From the IMG/VR virus record IMGVR_UViG_3300017963_000029, positions 18,688 through 82,687 of that record: a stretch of DNA of 64,000 nt, one strand, 5' to 3'. Position numbers and translations under genes: made by a program. This document shows positions 46,769 to 54,656 of the stretch, in pieces. Every line of letters starts with the position of its first letter. The first letter of the stretch is position 1. A model generated the notes under the pieces. It had not been told where the DNA came from. It ran no database searches and saw nothing but the letters and a program-made list of their open reading frames with translations. This stretch comes from a virus.

Positions 46769-47994
46769 CAGTGCAACGTATAGTTTACCCTCGAGGTGGG
46801 GTGCATCCAACAGGTCCTGCACCCGGTCTTCTTTTTATTGTTGGGGTCCAACCCTTCTGCGCGCCGGCAGTTGGGTCCTCCCTCCACCGAGTAGGCTTCG
46901 CAGTTCCAATCGAACGTCTTACCCAGGTTCTTCTCACCTGCGCCGTGTCGGTAGACTACCGTGGTGCCTGACCACCCTTTTCCGAGTTTGTGGGTACCGC
47001 GCTGGTCGACGTGGTAGGCCGACGGGCGCAGGATGAGATTTTGGACACCCTTCACGGGCGCATTGATCTCGTTGACGCGCGCGACGTGCTTCCGACCCAG
47101 AGCCCAGATCCGGGTCGGTGCCCAGAAGATGATGGGTAGATCTTCGGTGTAGTTGGCCGGGTGGAAGTGGTTGGCGATGTGCTTCCAGGCTTGCAGGTAC
47201 GCCAGGTCGAAGAAGTCGCCGGAATCGTGGAGCCGGAAGAAACGCTGCTCGCGCCACTGGGCGGGCTCGGGTTCGATGACGTCTTTGCCGCGTTTGCCTC
47301 CGTCAATATAGAAGTCGGCGTGGTTGATGGCGTCGATCATCACTTGCACGAAAGCGCACTTCTGGGAGCCGCGGGTCACCTTCTTACCGTGGTAGTCGAC
47401 CTCGAGAGCGCGCTTGGCCCAGGCGTACCGCACGAACGCGTGGTGCTGGTTGCTCGCCGTCGGGTACTGGCCCTTGGTGGCGTAGCAGTACTGGCAGATG
47501 GCGTCCGAGAGCCGGATCTTGGTTTTGAGGACCTCCCGGAGCTTCTCCCCGACCTTACGCCGCTGGTGGTCCGGCACGATGCTCTGGCCGGCGTCGGCAG
47601 CGGGACAGCTGCCCCCGATCACGCTCGAGCCTGCTGATATGCTGAACGAGGGGGCGCTCATCTTGCTGGTCCAGCTGAGAAGCGTCGTCTTGCCGATCTC
47701 GGTGGCGGGATTCCACACCGGCCCCTTGGGCATCCGACTTACCACCAGGACAACGCTGTCCTTCTTCTCCTGGTCGTACTTCGGGCTGATGGTAACGCCC
47801 TGCAGCTGTTGGAAGACTACCTTCCTCGTCCACGCGAGCGTCATCAGGTTCGCGTGGCTCTGGTTGATGACCTGCTGCGGGGTGGGGCAGAGGATGTCGG
47901 GCGCCTCGAGTCCCTGCGCCTGGCAGTCCCAGTAGCGCCTTTCAAGCTCGGTGGTCTCGCCTTCCTGGGCGAGGTGCGGGAGGATCGCGGCCAT
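46768..47994 (-). CDS. GP88-family phage protein
   Basis: A 408-residue protein (ATG 47994). It shows landmarks of the mycobacteriophage gene 88 family: ICQYCYATKGQYP, RFFRLHDSGDFFDLAYLQAW, IIFWAPTRIW and near the C-terminus CEAYSVEGGPNCRRAEG with CRTCWMHP. The Cys groups suggest a metal cluster. The family is widespread in phages with no proven function; a radical-SAM-like or nuclease role has been suggested by some motifs, but I cannot confirm it. It is coupled by ATGA to both neighbours. Confidence 0.75.
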   Translation of the reverse strand: MAAILPHLAQEGETTELERRYWDCQAQGLEAPDILCPTPQQVINQSHANLMTLAWTRKVVFQQLQGVTISPKYDQEKKDSVVLVVSRMPKGPVWNPATEIGKTTLLSWTSKMSAPSFSISAGSSVIGGSCPAADAGQSIVPDHQRRKVGEKLREVLKTKIRLSDAICQYCYATKGQYPTASNQHHAFVRYAWAKRALEVDYHGKKVTRGSQKCAFVQVMIDAINHADFYIDGGKRGKDVIEPEPAQWREQRFFRLHDSGDFFDLAYLQAWKHIANHFHPANYTEDLPIIFWAPTRIWALGRKHVARVNEINAPVKGVQNLILRPSAYHVDQRGTHKLGKGWSGTTVVYRHGAGEKNLGKTFDWNCEAYSVEGGPNCRRAEGLDPNNKKKTGCRTCWMHPTSRVNYTLH

Positions 47995-48494
47995 CAACGT
48001 CGCCTTGCTACAGCTGTAGCACGTTTCTCCAGTTTCAGGAAAGTGTTACGGGTTCGACCACAATCAACTATGCGCTCCTTGGGGGCCTTGATCTCCCACG
48101 TTGCTCCCCAGTTCCACGCCTTGCCCTTACAGGGGTCCTTCACGTTCTCGGGGTTCTCGAGGAAGGCATCAACCATACGGACGGTCCACTGGGGCGCGGT
48201 GTCGATCGTCAGCGCGTAGATGGCGGCACGGTGTGGCAGCTGCGGGTCGCGCTTGGGGCTTAGAAATTTGGAGTACGCCTTCGTCATCTCGGTCAGCGTG
48301 TAGCCCTCGAACGCCGGTAGTTTTGTCCGACGCCGCTCCAGGACGTGAAGGATGGCCGCGTGTCCCCGGGTGGGCCGCCAACCCTCCTCGCCCAGCAAGG
48401 CGTAGACGATCGTCAGGCGGTCCTCGACGCCGGCATCGGTCGGTGATGGTACGAGCAGAATGCAAATTATTAAAAGAAATGAAAAATGCCTCAT
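47994..48494 (-). CDS. Secreted protein with signal peptide
   Basis: A 166-residue protein. MRHFSFLLIICILLVPSPTDAG is a signal peptide with a cleavage site near TDA-G. The mature part (IVYALLGEEGWRPTRGHAAI and later WNWGATWEIK) resembles small wall-acting or lysozyme-like proteins found in secreted phage sets (GAILHVLERR, YSKFLSPKRDPQ), but no firm catalytic residues are set. Two cysteines may form a disulfide. Export through Sec is likely. Confidence 0.6.
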   Translation of the reverse strand: MRHFSFLLIICILLVPSPTDAGVEDRLTIVYALLGEEGWRPTRGHAAILHVLERRRTKLPAFEGYTLTEMTKAYSKFLSPKRDPQLPHRAAIYALTIDTAPQWTVRMVDAFLENPENVKDPCKGKAWNWGATWEIKAPKERIVDCGRTRNTFLKLEKRATAVARRR

Positions 48495-49321
48495 ATGATC
48501 GGCACCTCCGGTAACTTGGTCCAGCGCGGATGGAACTCCACGGCGTGGCCCGGGTCGGTGATTACGAGTTGATCGTTCTTATCGCGACCGATGTTATTCA
48601 AATGTACGTCTGCGAGCAAGATACCGGAGTCGATGTAGAACTCGAGCGCCGCTCCGATGGGGGTGACGACCTCGGTGGAGCCGAGTGATCCGGAAATCTC
48701 CCAGCATTTGGTGATGGCAACTCCGATGCGCGGCAGGCCTCGATAGTGTCGAGGATCAGCCTGTACCGGTGCATCCTGAAAGGCTTCCCAGAACCTTTTT
48801 AACATCTCTTCCCGGTGTTCCGGGCCCGCTTTCTTGAGCATCCGGTCTATGACTCGCTTGGCCTCGCCGGCCCAATCTTTGAAAAGGATGATATCCCGTT
48901 TTCCTTCGCGGATGGCGCGTTCTTGAAAATCATCGTAGCCGTATATTTTCAAGTCATAAGGATGGACGAGGAAGCCGACTTCCTTCGCCGCCTGGCGCCA
49001 CAACACGAACAGGGGCCGTTTTCGATAGGTCGCGTTTTTCAGCGCGAAGATCTTGTGGTACCGGACGATGCCCTCGGTCTGCGGCAGCTGCATCGACATC
49101 ACTACGAACCTCGCCTCGGTGATGTCGCTCGTGAGCTTGAAAACGACGTCCTCGTCCTCGGTAGGCGTCACGCAGCCGTAGTGCCCGCAGCCGTACTCCT
49201 CGATGGAAAACTTCTTGCCGGGGTCCTTCACCGGCATCCACTCCGGGGGGACGTGCTCCGCGATGTCGTCCCAGAAGGAGCGCATCGTCCTGTCCACCCA
49301 GGGTGTGCGTCCGAGAGTCAT
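48491..49321 (-). CDS. Protein kinase-like protein
   Basis: A 276-residue protein. EEYGCGHYGCV (about 41-51) is a glycine-rich loop, VVFKLT (Lys62) the ATP-orienting lysine, and ITEARFV (Glu69) the helix C glutamate. LLADVHLNNIG (about 232) has the D-x4-N pattern of the catalytic loop and VITDPGHAVEF (about 247) a DPG in place of DFG. This is a small-kinase or APH-like fold. It may phosphorylate host proteins or a small molecule; the phosphatase at 7196 could be its counterpart. Confidence 0.7.
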   Translation of the reverse strand: MTLGRTPWVDRTMRSFWDDIAEHVPPEWMPVKDPGKKFSIEEYGCGHYGCVTPTEDEDVVFKLTSDITEARFVVMSMQLPQTEGIVRYHKIFALKNATYRKRPLFVLWRQAAKEVGFLVHPYDLKIYGYDDFQERAIREGKRDIILFKDWAGEAKRVIDRMLKKAGPEHREEMLKRFWEAFQDAPVQADPRHYRGLPRIGVAITKCWEISGSLGSTEVVTPIGAALEFYIDSGILLADVHLNNIGRDKNDQLVITDPGHAVEFHPRWTKLPEVPII

Positions 49322-49665
49322 CAGTTGTTCTGTGCGTTGAAACGTTTGTGTTCCAATACATCCATGGAGAAAGCCGCATCCGCCATTTCTCGTAGTCCTT
49401 CTACGAGATTTTTCGCGTTTCGATCGTAGGCGTCTTTAAAATATTCATCTCTATGAGGGGAATACAACAGAATACAGAAGCACTGTGTAAGATCTTTCAG
49501 CCAGGGATGATCGTTCATTAACTCCAAGGCTAAATCCGGTATGTTGTCCTGTTTCATCTCTTCTGCGGTGGTCTGGTAGCCTGGCTTGTACTCATATTTA
49601 TCCGCTTCCTTGAAAGCGGCATCGACGATCCTATCTACTTCGTTTTTATATTCTTGCTCAGTCAT
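49321..49665 (-). CDS. AT-rich unknown protein
   Basis: A 114-residue, helical, AT-rich gene product (ALELMNDHPWLKDLTQCF, KNLVEGLREMADAAF). It is coupled by TGATG to the kinase-like gene and ATGA to the next. No motif or membrane part is visible. The base composition differs sharply from the neighbours. Confidence 0.6.
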   Translation of the reverse strand: MTEQEYKNEVDRIVDAAFKEADKYEYKPGYQTTAEEMKQDNIPDLALELMNDHPWLKDLTQCFCILLYSPHRDEYFKDAYDRNAKNLVEGLREMADAAFSMDVLEHKRFNAQNN

Positions 49666-50228
49666 AGCGTCACCAACGTCCCGTCCGGGTTGCGCGTGAA
49701 CTCCGTGGAGGCCTTTCGGTACCGGTCTTCATCGGCAACGAGCCACATCAGGTACTCGAGGTGTCTCTCTGCCTCCTTGGGTTTCTGTTCTCCCAGAGCT
49801 ATCGCGGCCTCCCGTGCGGCCAGTTGCGCGCGGTTGTAGACCGGGAGCCGGCGGTGCGCGTCGGCGTAGACCTTGAGCAGCCGGTCCAGTTCCTCATCGT
49901 ACTCGCGCTTGGTGATGTTCCCGCGGTACTTGACGTTGGCTTCAACATTTTCTCGGTGCTCTCGCCAGAAACCGTAAGGTCTCTTCAGGTCCCGGAGTAT
50001 CTTTCGTGCTTTTTCGGCAACGTAGTCGATGCCTGAGTCCCATTCAATGTGGTCTCGCCGCGCCATCCGGTTGGTGAGGTCCCCGACGTGTTCAACGGCA
50101 TGCGAGAGAAGGCCAGCGTGGAACATCTGCACGTCTTTCATGGCCTCTTCAGGCTCACGTCGTTGAGCCCAGGCCATCTCGTCGAAGGCGACGAGCACAT
50201 CTTCCGGTGGTAGGTCTTTTCTCTTCAC
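49662..50228 (-). CDS. Unknown helical protein
   Basis: A 188-residue helical, charged protein (EYDEELDRLLKVYADAHRRL) with ATGA overlaps on both sides. The heptad-like pattern could form a coiled coil. No family recognised. Confidence 0.55.
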   Translation of the reverse strand: MKRKDLPPEDVLVAFDEMAWAQRREPEEAMKDVQMFHAGLLSHAVEHVGDLTNRMARRDHIEWDSGIDYVAEKARKILRDLKRPYGFWREHRENVEANVKYRGNITKREYDEELDRLLKVYADAHRRLPVYNRAQLAAREAAIALGEQKPKEAERHLEYLMWLVADEDRYRKASTEFTRNPDGTLVTL

Positions 50229-50509
50229 CTGATGCGATATCCCTTGCGCTGCATGGCCCTGAGAACCTCCTGCTGTTTTTCTCTGGGGATGCGGGGTTCG
50301 TAAGCGACGTCGATACCCGGCCCGGGACGATAGGCGTCCACGGATATCTCCAGAAGCTCGGCATCCGGGACCACCTCTTGCAGGTCTTCAAGACACTGCT
50401 GCGCGGCTTCCCTGGCCTTTTCGGCAAATACGTCCAGCTCGGCCACGTACAGAACCTTGCGGAGGTGGAGCGTGAACATCGGTATGGATACGGTTCCTTT
50501 GCTGCTCAT
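50225..50509 (-). CDS. Unknown protein
   Basis: A 94-residue protein: strands (VSIPMFTLHLRKVLYVAEL), a helix (VFAEKAREAAQQCLEDLQEV) and a second strand (AELLEISVDAYRP), an alpha/beta layout such as ferredoxin-like folds. Coupled by ATGA to both neighbours. Function unknown. Confidence 0.55.
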   Translation of the reverse strand: MSSKGTVSIPMFTLHLRKVLYVAELDVFAEKAREAAQQCLEDLQEVVPDAELLEISVDAYRPGPGIDVAYEPRIPREKQQEVLRAMQRKGYRIR

Positions 50510-50754
50510 GAGTACCTCGATCTAAGGCTGGTGGACTCTTCCAGGACCCCTTCCCAGAACTTTTTCTGCTTCGGCCACAATGGCGAACCCGGCTCCAGTT
50601 TCTTTCTTGCTATTTGAGACACCGCGTAGGCGGCGCGATATTCGTCTGGATATCCTTCTCCCAGGTTAGGTAGTTTTCCACTCTTCAGCTTCTCGTTGAA
50701 GACCTTGAGCGCCCATCGTTTACCGTTGTCGTATTCCTTCCGGTGTAACATCAT
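50506..50754 (-). CDS. Unknown basic helical protein
   Basis: An 82-residue basic helical protein (KRWALKVFNEKLKSGKLPNL, PDEYRAAYAVSQIARKKLE). ATGA overlap on both sides. No motif. Confidence 0.55.
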   Translation of the reverse strand: MMLHRKEYDNGKRWALKVFNEKLKSGKLPNLGEGYPDEYRAAYAVSQIARKKLEPGSPLWPKQKKFWEGVLEESTSLRSRYS

Positions 50755-50948
50755 TCTTCCCGCTGCAGTCGATCAACCTTTCGATCGATGCGCTCCAGGT
50801 CCTCGATCACGTTGGGGACGATTACCCTTACCTTGTGCCAGTACCAACCCTGGCCCTTGTTTATAGCATCACGAGCCTGCTTCAACTTGCCGATGGCGTA
50901 GTTCAGCTCGAAGGCGATGGTGCGCCTGGCTTCCTTGCTCGTGTTCAT
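50751..50948 (-). CDS. Unknown small helical protein
   Basis: A 65-residue charged helical protein (LNYAIGKLKQARDAINKGQG, IEDLERIDRKVDRLQREE) that may form a coiled coil. ATGA overlap on both sides. Function unknown. Confidence 0.55.
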   Translation of the reverse strand: MNTSKEARRTIAFELNYAIGKLKQARDAINKGQGWYWHKVRVIVPNVIEDLERIDRKVDRLQREE

Positions 50949-51394
50949 AACGCCAACACCACCGCCACCCCGATGGCAATCAACGCCGCTCCGGTGGTCC
51001 CGTACAGGAGGTGGACCAGCAGGTTGTTTTTCTCCTTCGCTTCCTCAAGCTGGACCTCGGTGGCAGCAAGTGCCGTGGTCACCTGCCTGGAGGCCTTCTT
51101 CTCCCGGTCGAGCGCGAGCGTTCGTTTCCGGGACTCCTCGTTGCGCTTGTCGAGCGCCTTCGTGCGCTTGTCCACTACCACCAGGCAGGCCTTCAACTTG
51201 CTCTCGGTTTCCAGGTGGTCCTTCTGCAGCCACCGGGGTATCCATGCGCCGGGTTCTTTGGTGTCCGGGTGGACCATGTCCACCGGGTCGGTCTTCTGAG
51301 CGTGGACGGGCTCGCAGCTGACGAACCAGACCAGGAAGGCCACCCCCAGGATGACCATGATGACTTCAAGAGCCTTGGAGTGGGGGGAGATCAT
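50945..51394 (-). CDS. Membrane protein with two spans and a coiled-coil loop
   Basis: A 149-residue protein: span 1 (VIMVILGVAFLVWFVSC), a large external loop with a heptad-rich helix (NEESRKRTLALDREKKASRQ), and span 2 (LLYGTTGAALIAIGVAVVLAL). SCEPVHAQK after span 1 could be cleaved. This build is known from phage spanin-like and envelope proteins. It is in the middle of several membrane or coiled-coil genes on the minus strand. Confidence 0.6.
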   Translation of the reverse strand: MISPHSKALEVIMVILGVAFLVWFVSCEPVHAQKTDPVDMVHPDTKEPGAWIPRWLQKDHLETESKLKACLVVVDKRTKALDKRNEESRKRTLALDREKKASRQVTTALAATEVQLEEAKEKNNLLVHLLYGTTGAALIAIGVAVVLAL

Positions 51395-51579
51395 CTCTTT
51401 AGCAATATTTTGATCGTTTCGGCCATAGCGTCGATCGTGTCGGCCATGTCGGCCTTGTCAGGAAGATCTTCTGCGTAGCGGGTCTTCTTTATCTTCTCCG
51501 CTTCGGCCAGAAGAAAAGCGACTCGTTTTCGAAATCGCTCTCTTGACTCGTACCTTTCTTTAACCGCAAACCATACCAT
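51391..51579 (-). CDS. Unknown basic helical protein
   Basis: A 62-residue protein, basic then helical (FRKRVAFLLAEAEKIKKTRY and MADTIDAMAETIKILLKR). ATGA/TAATG overlaps tie it to both neighbours. No motif. Confidence 0.55.
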   Translation of the reverse strand: MVWFAVKERYESRERFRKRVAFLLAEAEKIKKTRYAEDLPDKADMADTIDAMAETIKILLKR

Positions 51580-51962
51580 TACTGTTCCCTCGCCCTTTCT
51601 TTGGCCCGACGGGCTAGTTCCATATACTCCTTGTGAATCTTGTGCGCCGGCAGCTTTCGGATGCGGCTCAACTCCTCCATGCCGGCGTCTTCGACGCGTT
51701 TGGCCTCGTCTTCCAGTTCTTTCGCCTCCGCTGCCGCCTGGTTCGCGTCCCTCTCGTAGACCGCGCGCTCCCCCCAGTTCCGGGCGGCCAGGAACCGGCT
51801 CTTCGCTGCCTGCTCTCGTACCTTTGCCTGCGCGAGCTCCGCCTCTAGTCTGCGCCCGCGGAGTATCAACAACAAGATGGCAATACCCGCCGCCGCTGCG
51901 CCCAAGATGGCAGGCGGCACGCGTGTGAGTCGATCCCAGACGTTGGCGAAGAAGTTTTTCAT
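51579..51962 (-). CDS. Single-span membrane protein with coiled-coil domain
   Basis: ATG 51962 overlaps the next gene stop (ATGA); a GTG five codons upstream is possible. The 127-residue protein has a membrane span (PAILGAAAAGIAILLLIL), then a long charged helix (AELAQAKVREQAAKSRFLAA). Single-anchor coiled coils of this kind occur in lysis and virion-membrane complexes. Confidence 0.6.
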   Translation of the reverse strand: MKNFFANVWDRLTRVPPAILGAAAAGIAILLLILRGRRLEAELAQAKVREQAAKSRFLAARNWGERAVYERDANQAAAEAKELEDEAKRVEDAGMEELSRIRKLPAHKIHKEYMELARRAKERAREQ

Positions 51963-52390
51963 CTTTTCTTCGGACACTCCTTCAAGATGACGGTACCGAC
52001 GCCCGGTACATTCTTCTTTTCGACCTTGCAGCCCTGCCGGCGAAGCTCCGCGATCCTCTTCCGGCTCTGAGCGGCGGTCATTTGCGGCACGGCCTCAAGC
52101 CGGGCCCCCGGGTACTGCGGGTCGGTCCAGGGCGCGAGCTTCACCTGGCGACACCGCGCGAGGTTCTCGCCGCGGGGGGTGAGCTTGACCGTGCGCGTCC
52201 TGCCGCTCGACATCCGGATGAGCCCCGCTCGGTGTAGCTCGTTCTCGACCTTGTAGATCCGCTGGCTGTCGAACCCCTGCGAGCGGACGACGTGTCGGAC
52301 TCCTCCCGCCAGGGTGGGAATGTTGGGGTTGGTGCGCCAGAACTTCACCGCGCACAGGTAGGTCTTGCCGAGTGGTGCTCGTTTACGCAT
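51959..52390 (-). CDS. Possible winged-helix DNA-binding protein
   Basis: A 143-residue basic protein. FDSQRIYKVENELHRAGLIR and RTVKLTPRGENLARC form a winged-helix pattern: recognition helix, then strand wing with RTVKLTPRG. The C-terminus has two cysteines and is basic (RRQGCKVEKKNVPG). Could regulate late genes or bind viral DNA. Confidence 0.55.
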   Translation of the reverse strand: MRKRAPLGKTYLCAVKFWRTNPNIPTLAGGVRHVVRSQGFDSQRIYKVENELHRAGLIRMSSGRTRTVKLTPRGENLARCRQVKLAPWTDPQYPGARLEAVPQMTAAQSRKRIAELRRQGCKVEKKNVPGVGTVILKECPKKR

Positions 52391-52745
52391 TACATTTCCT
52401 CATCTCTTGCCGGGCGTGACGGATGGCACTGCGGAGATCTCGCCCGGTACGGTCTCCCTGCTTGCCGCGTTTCTCGGCCATGTGCCGGTAGTCCTCTGCC
52501 TTGTCGAAGTGCCTGCGCGCCATCGAGCACGAGTTCCGTGCCGCCGCCGACTCCGCGTTCCAGTACTCCTGCTCCGCTCGAGTAGAGGCATCGGCGGCCT
52601 TGAGCTCGCCGGGCTTCAAACGAGGTCCCGGCGCGGGCATCCGGCTTATCAGTCGCGGGAGCAGTATCAGGGACAGGACCCCCAACGTGCTGAGCGTGCC
52701 GAGAACGGCCTTGAGGGTGGTGTCGTTTTCGTCTCGTGTCGCCAT
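52383..52745 (-). CDS. Single-span membrane protein
   Basis: A 120-residue protein: a short N-terminus, one hydrophobic segment (AVLGTLSTLGVLSLILLPRL), a Pro-rich linker and a basic helix with Ala/Glu/Arg and a CNA end. It overlaps neighbours by eight bases and one base. It belongs to the group of single-anchor proteins of this region. Confidence 0.6.
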   Translation of the reverse strand: MATRDENDTTLKAVLGTLSTLGVLSLILLPRLISRMPAPGPRLKPGELKAADASTRAEQEYWNAESAAARNSCSMARRHFDKAEDYRHMAEKRGKQGDRTGRDLRSAIRHARQEMRKCNA

Positions 52746-53347
52746 CAGCGGTCCCTGTACACCGGTCGCGCGGCGTAACTTCGCGGGAGCAACCCCTCGC
52801 AGACCGGCCGGCCGCGCCGGGTGGCCACCACCGCCCTGCCACCGGCCTTCAGGTGGCTCCGGATGTCGCGCAAGATCTGCCTGGCCTGGCGCTCGGTGAC
52901 GGTGTTGAGCGTGAAGATGGAGAAGATCTCGTTGAACTTTCCGGTCGGTTTTCGCCCGTGAGAGCGTTTTTTCGGGTATTTGTCGTACCCTACACCCCGG
53001 CAGCGGCCCCTGGCGATGGCCTTCAGGCCCGGTTCGTCGGCCCCGACTCCGTGGTAGAGCACCCTGCAGGTGCCGTTCTTCGGCGCCCGGGTGCGGCGGA
53101 GGTACAGCTGGATGGGCTTGGCCGGCGCTCTGCGCATCCGGGTGGTGGCGCCGGGATCCTTCTCACCGATGGAGAACTGTCCCCAGGAAACCTCTCGATT
53201 CCAGTTTTTCAGGATTTTGTCGAGGTCCCTCCGGTCGAAGACCCATGTGGCCGCGCCATCGGTGGTGAACCAGGGCCTGTCCCGGAACGATACGCACGCC
53301 TGAGAGCCTCCGCTGGCCCGGCGCACGTTGGGGTTGGAGATCCGCAC
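52745..53347 (-). CDS. SAM-dependent methyltransferase-like protein
   Basis: A 200-residue protein (GTG start). CRVLYHGVGADEPGLKAI is like the SAM-binding first strand and Gly-loop, VGYDKYPK the second strand with the acidic ribose-binding residue, FNEIFSIFTLNTVTERQARQ the motif IV region, and LKAGGRAVVATRR the later strand. This matches class I methyltransferases of a type found in phages. The substrate is unknown. The first 75 residues may be another domain. Confidence 0.6.
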   Translation of the reverse strand: MRISNPNVRRASGGSQACVSFRDRPWFTTDGAATWVFDRRDLDKILKNWNREVSWGQFSIGEKDPGATTRMRRAPAKPIQLYLRRTRAPKNGTCRVLYHGVGADEPGLKAIARGRCRGVGYDKYPKKRSHGRKPTGKFNEIFSIFTLNTVTERQARQILRDIRSHLKAGGRAVVATRRGRPVCEGLLPRSYAARPVYRDR

Positions 53348-53359
53348 AGCAGCCGCCTG

Positions 53360-53548
53360 TCAGCGGCACACGGCCCGGACAAACGGCTTCTTGATGACGC
53401 GTCCGGATCTGCTCCGCTTCGGTCTCTGCCCCTGGCAGGCCCACCCGCGGCCAGCGCCCCGGGTAGAGATTCTTTTACTGCCGGCCGGACACCCGCACTT
53501 GGACCAATCCTTTTTCGGGTGCCTCTTGTGCCGCTTTTTAGCAGCCAC
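53360..53548 (-). CDS. Very basic Cys-containing small protein, pair 2 member 1
   Basis: GTG 53548 after ACGGAGGAATATC. The 62-residue protein: KKRHKRHPKKDWSKCGCPAG, GAGRGWACQGQRPKRSRS and KKPFVRAVCR. CGCP-GSKR-ST-G-GRGW-C-RPK and FVRAVC also occur in the 53605 gene, so the two are duplicates. Rich in Lys/Arg with four cysteines. DNA-condensing or metal-binding virion part is the likely role. Confidence 0.65.
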   Translation of the reverse strand: MAAKKRHKRHPKKDWSKCGCPAGSKRISTRGAGRGWACQGQRPKRSRSGRVIKKPFVRAVCR

Positions 53549-53604
53549 GATATTCCTCCGTAATTACGGGTCTATGCTACTTGAAACTCGATACCACGGA
53601 GGTA

Positions 53605-53823
53605 CTACCAGCAGACGGCCCGGACGAACGGCTTCTTGACCAGCTGGGTCTTTCCCCGACGGGAGCCCTTCTTGATCTTGAACCGCTTCGGCCTGTTGCT
53701 CTGGCAGGCCCAGCCGCGCCCGCGACCACCGGTTCTGACGCGCTTGGAACCGTGGGGACAACCGCAATCGGCCCACCGCTGGCGCTTGCGGTGGTTGGTG
53801 GAAGCTCGCTTTCGTCGTGGCAT
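53605..53823 (-). CDS. Very basic Cys-containing small protein, pair 2 member 2
   Basis: ATG 53823 after GGAGGTAGAGAC. The 72-residue protein shares CGCP-GSKRV-TGGRGRGWACQ, RPKR and KKPFVRAVC with the 53360 gene. Like it, half of its residues are basic or cysteine. The two pairs (45.7/45.9 kb and 53.4/53.6 kb) differ in sequence but share the idea of basic segments with regular cysteines. Confidence 0.65.
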   Translation of the reverse strand: MPRRKRASTNHRKRQRWADCGCPHGSKRVRTGGRGRGWACQSNRPKRFKIKKGSRRGKTQLVKKPFVRAVCW

Positions 53824-53921
53824 GTCTCTACCTCCGTCACCCAGTATACCCGGGAGGGTTCAGATGGTCGATAGTATGATTATTTGAAGAAAAAACTCAA
53901 CATCCGTGCCGATCTCAGCCT

Positions 53922-54092
53922 TTAATTACGTGTTCGACGAACATCTGCACGTTGTTCCCGCTCCGACAACCGGGAGCGCCTCTCCTGCCAGGTCTGGTCC
54001 TTCTCGCGACCCTTACGCCCGTTGCTCTTGTGCGGTTTGCACAGCAGGCAACCAGCGCGCGTATCCTTTGGTCGTCGGCGCTTGTGGTTCAT
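53922..54092 (-). CDS. Small basic protein with CLLCKPHK motif
   Basis: ATG 54092 overlaps the stop of the gene before it (ATGA). The 56-residue product, missed by usual length cut-offs, reads MNHKRRRPKDTRAGCLLCKP then HKSNGRKGREKDQT and a charged helix. CLLCKP(H/W)K-NG is a motif I recognise from many short phage and bacterial proteins. The two cysteines with His may bind zinc. Function unknown. Confidence 0.55.
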   Translation of the reverse strand: MNHKRRRPKDTRAGCLLCKPHKSNGRKGREKDQTWQERRSRLSEREQRADVRRTRN

Positions 54093-54274
54093 GTCGTACT
54101 TACCAGATAAGGTCCTCGAGGATTTCTGACGTCCCTCTTTACTCGATGCCGATCACGTATTTTATCCAGGCAGCCTTCGCAGTACCTCTTACTTCTCCCT
54201 CTCGGTTTTCCACAATCCACGCAGCTGCCCTCGCGCAGCTTCTTTTGCTTCCACTTCCATTGTCGGCTGGTCAT
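54089..54274 (-). CDS. Small zinc-finger protein next to the tmRNA
   Basis: A 61-residue protein, starting two bases after the tmRNA 3 prime end. GSCVDCGKPRGRSKRYCEGC is a four-cysteine finger, with a basic helix after it (LDKIRDRHRVKRDVRNP). Similar short fingers are common in phages and may bind RNA or DNA. It may be made from the same transcript as the tmRNA. Confidence 0.6.
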   Translation of the reverse strand: MTSRQWKWKQKKLREGSCVDCGKPRGRSKRYCEGCLDKIRDRHRVKRDVRNPRGPYLVSTT

Positions 54275-54276
54275 CT

Positions 54277-54645
54277 TGGTGGAGCCGCCGGGAGTCGAAC
54301 CCGGGTCCAGAAAAGCTCAAAGGCTGCGTCTACGTGCGTGTCTGCTTTTTCGTGTTACCGATGGTAGCAGCGACCAGGGGGCGGCCCGGAGACCACGTCC
54401 ACCACGACCGAAGATCTTGGCTCAAGGCCCGGTCGAACTCCTTGAGTTGCCACCGGCTGATCCACGCCCCGTCGCGAGCCGCCGGCTCTCTCGCGGGGGA
54501 CGCCTAGGCCGCGAGGTCGAGCTTCGCGGCTTCGGAGTTGCCGTTATCGTTGGCGTTTGTGGTTTGGTAACCTTAGTACCCGGGGGTTACCAGCCGGGAC
54601 ACGCAACAGCGTATCTTACTTCCCTGTCGAAACCTTTTCGGCCCC
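54277..54645 (-). ncRNA. ssrA: tmRNA (transfer-messenger RNA)
   Basis: The 369-base minus-strand RNA begins GGGGCCG and ends CGGCTCC-ACCA; these ends pair as a seven-base acceptor stem (one G-U). The 5 prime part continues with GGTTTCGACAGGGA, the usual tmRNA D-like start, and the 3 prime part has the T-arm CCCGGGTTCGACTCCCGG. CCA is encoded. An open tag runs from GCC at 54554 to TAG at 54504: ANDNGNSEAAKLDLAA, starting AND as in most bacteria and ending LAA, the ClpXP degron. It rescues stalled ribosomes. Placement inside the viral minus operon, with zinc-finger genes on its 3 prime side, shows that it is viral. Confidence 0.9.
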
Positions 54646-54656
54646 TTCTCCTTTCT

